Assembly: GCA_002398105.1 (NCBI GenBank)
Contig: DHCD01000110.1
Span: 87,137 to 93,605, forward strand
Direction: 5' to 3'
DNA length: 6,469 bases
Source: Syntrophomonas sp. UBA4911
GTDB taxonomy: Bacteria; Bacillota; Syntrophomonadia; Syntrophomonadales; Syntrophomonadaceae
Numbering within the stretch: position 1 is the first letter of the stretch; each line of letters starts with the position of its first letter. Shown here piece after piece: positions 4,701 through 6,469 of this stretch. The position numbers and the translations under genes were made by a program. The notes under the pieces were generated by a model, which saw only the letters and a program-made list of their open reading frames with translations, made no database searches and was not told where the DNA came from.

Positions 4701-6469
4701 ATGTTGGACAATGAAAATAAGCAGAACATTGAGCATTCAATCTCCCGTTGTCAGAAACAGTATGCCCTGCCTAGAAATATGTCATTTCAGGAGATAATTA
4801 AAAAGAATCAGTTGATTTTGGAACGAACACCTGTTGCCAATGATACCAAAACCAAATTGCTTGTAAATATTGCCGACAACATGCTTCCTTATTTGGGGAT
4901 TCTTTTCAAAGATTGTACACTTCTGCTTTTCGATAGAAATGGCTTCATTTTGAAACGATATGGTACAAATCTCATGAAACGCCGAATAATTGTTTTTACA
5001 GAAGACATTCTTGGCACAAACGGAACAGGGCTGGTCATAAAAAATGGTCAACCTATTAAAATGTCAAAAAATGACTATTATCTTGATGCTTTAAAGATAT
5101 TTGAGACAATATCAGTTCCTATATATGATAATAATCACAAATTACTGGGTGGTATTACTATCTCGTCTCTGAATGAATTACCCGATTATTATATGGAAGT
5201 GATTCAGTTTATTAGTAATTGTCTTTCCGGATTCATCAACCAGCCGATGCATTTTGGCTTTTCAGATTTGATAACCTTATTAAGCCATTTTAAGTCAACA
5301 CGATATGCCGTTACAGATGACGCAGGACATTTGCTGGCTGTAAATGATTTATTGATTTCAGAACTTGGAATTAATGATTATAAAAAATTTTTAAATATAC
5401 CCTTGAATAAATTGATTTCCATTGACAATATTCATCAGCTTAAGGAGTTATCTTCTAATAATAGTTATAATGATTATTTCAATAAAATCGAACCCCAGGA
5501 ATCTCTTCCTGACATGCCGGTATATTCTTTGTCTCAATGGAGTAACTTGGATGTTTATGAAAAGTCTTATAAATTACTTGACTTGAATCCAAATGTTAAA
5601 AATCTAGAACAGGATATTAATGTTTCGCCAACATCATTTAGCGATACCATCATTGGTGAAAGCTCTATTTGGAAATCCGTTATTCATCAGGTTCTTAAAG
5701 CTGCCCATACGGATTTTACTGTTTTATTGGAAGGCGAAACAGGTACAGGCAAAGAATTGTTAGCCTCTTATATTCATAAAAACAGTGGACGGTCGGGTGC
5801 TTTTGTAGCTATAAATTGCTCTGCCCTGCCAAAAGAATTAGCATTAAGTGAACTTTTTGGCTATGAAAGCGGTTCGTTTACCGGAGCTAAAAAACATGGC
5901 AGTATTGGAAAATTTGAATTGGCCGACGGGGGTACAATATTCTTGGATGAAATCGGTGATATGCCTTTGGATATACAGACTTATCTTCTGCGGTTTTTAG
6001 AAACTCATACAATCACCAAAATAGGCGCAACGCGGTCAAAATATGTTAATGTACGAATCGTAGCAGCTACAAACCGCCTTACTTTTGAAGAAGTTGAAAA
6101 AGGTAATTTCAGAAAGGATTTGTTTTATCGTTTAAACTCTATAAAAATTCAAGTTCCTCCCTTAAGACAACGGGGTAATGACATTTTATTGATTGCAAAT
6201 TATATCTTACAAAAAACCTGTGCCAAATTAAACCATTCCCCCATGAAGTTTGATAAACAATCGAATATTGCCTTATTACGATATGAATGGCCCGGAAATA
6301 TCCGTGAACTAAAAAATAAAATTGAATCTGCTGTTGTTTTTGCAGAGAAGAATATTATTAACTGTACCAACCTTGGCTTACCTGCACCTGAGCAGGTAAA
6401 TCCGACGCAGACGCCTCTTCAGGCTTCCGAAAAAGAAACTGTTTTAAACGCACTTAAAGCATTTGATTT
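4701..6469 (+). CDS. Sigma-54-dependent transcriptional activator, AcoR-like (GAF + AAA+), 3' end beyond window
   Basis: This enhancer-binding protein uses ATP hydrolysis to open sigma-54 promoter complexes. 589 complete codons are visible and the frame is open to the window edge. Residues about 60-180 resemble a GAF sensor, with LGTNGTG (104-110) typical of the AcoR group. RYAVTDDAGHLLAVND in the 210-230 region suggests a PAS domain. The AAA+ domain has Walker A GETGTGKE (345-352), the sigma-54 contact loop GSFTGA (391-396, usually GAFTGA), Walker B FLDE (414-417), the arginine-finger region FRKDLFYRL (470-478) and sensor II WPGNIREL (530-537). EKETVLNALKAF at the edge looks like the start of a Fis-type HTH, which is cut off. 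No phosphoacceptor receiver domain is seen, so control is probably by small-molecule binding at the N-terminus. ATG 4701 follows AGGAGG (4686-4691) with 9 bases of spacing; in-frame ATG 4683 has an AGGAG only 4 bases away and is less likely. It is divergent from the synthetase, its likely target. Confidence 0.93.
   Translation, partial: MLDNENKQNIEHSISRCQKQYALPRNMSFQEIIKKNQLILERTPVANDTKTKLLVNIADNMLPYLGILFKDCTLLLFDRNGFILKRYGTNLMKRRIIVFTEDILGTNGTGLVIKNGQPIKMSKNDYYLDALKIFETISVPIYDNNHKLLGGITISSLNELPDYYMEVIQFISNCLSGFINQPMHFGFSDLITLLSHFKSTRYAVTDDAGHLLAVNDLLISELGINDYKKFLNIPLNKLISIDNIHQLKELSSNNSYNDYFNKIEPQESLPDMPVYSLSQWSNLDVYEKSYKLLDLNPNVKNLEQDINVSPTSFSDTIIGESSIWKSVIHQVLKAAHTDFTVLLEGETGTGKELLASYIHKNSGRSGAFVAINCSALPKELALSELFGYESGSFTGAKKHGSIGKFELADGGTIFLDEIGDMPLDIQTYLLRFLETHTITKIGATRSKYVNVRIVAATNRLTFEEVEKGNFRKDLFYRLNSIKIQVPPLRQRGNDILLIANYILQKTCAKLNHSPMKFDKQSNIALLRYEWPGNIRELKNKIESAVVFAEKNIINCTNLGLPAPEQVNPTQTPLQASEKETVLNALKAFD

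Noticed and set aside
4782..5051. Minus-strand open frame (89 codons) inside the activator gene.
   Set aside because: It lies opposite the GAF-coding segment, which has a continuous, motif-rich plus frame.

Overview
The window looks like chromosomal DNA from a low-GC Gram-positive anaerobe, most likely a Clostridia-type Firmicute (Desulfitobacterium/Peptococcaceae-like is a guess from overall feel). The supporting signs are strong AGGAGG-type ribosome binding sites, AT-rich intergenic DNA, an iron-sulfur flavoprotein of the kind common in anaerobes, and a sigma-54 activator of the AcoR-like GAF class. No similarity search was possible, so the taxonomic placement is inference.

Layout. Positions 1-140 carry no assignable gene but include a probable promoter. 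Positions 141-774 hold a TetR/AcrR-family regulator whose good start (ATG 171, with an SD) is out of frame with the rest of the protein: one extra base in an A run near 188-191 would explain this. Next come a PaaI-like hotdog thioesterase (881-1381) and an iron-sulfur flavoprotein with an added C-terminal zinc-ribbon-like segment (1421-2251), 39 bases apart and probably co-transcribed. A hairpin at 2299-2335 separates this operon from a convergent minus-strand gene for an AMP-forming acyl-CoA synthetase (2500-4221, or from 4170). A 479-base divergent intergenic region follows, then the 5' part of a sigma-54-dependent activator (4701 to the window end) with GAF, probable PAS and AAA+ domains. 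The window ends before its C-terminal DNA-binding domain.

Two control circuits can be read directly from the DNA. First, a perfect 16-bp palindrome, GAACGTACGTACGTTC (819-834), lies just upstream of the thioesterase gene, and a 13/16 copy (143-158) lies just upstream of the TetR gene. This fits a TetR repressor controlling itself and the thioesterase/flavoprotein operon. Second, a near-perfect -24/-12 promoter (TGGCACG-N4-TTGC, 4393-4407, minus strand) points at the acyl-CoA synthetase gene, with the sigma-54 activator gene divergent beside it and a 26-bp inverted repeat (4458-4483) at a typical enhancer distance.

Together the window suggests acyl-CoA metabolism under two independent regulators: synthesis of an acyl-CoA under sigma-54 control, and hydrolysis of an acyl-CoA plus a redox flavoprotein under TetR control. 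The substrates cannot be read from the sequence. I see no CRISPR array, RNA gene, transposon or phage module. Most of the gene content is ordinary; the interest is in the regulatory architecture, the frameshifted repressor and the two-cluster flavoprotein.
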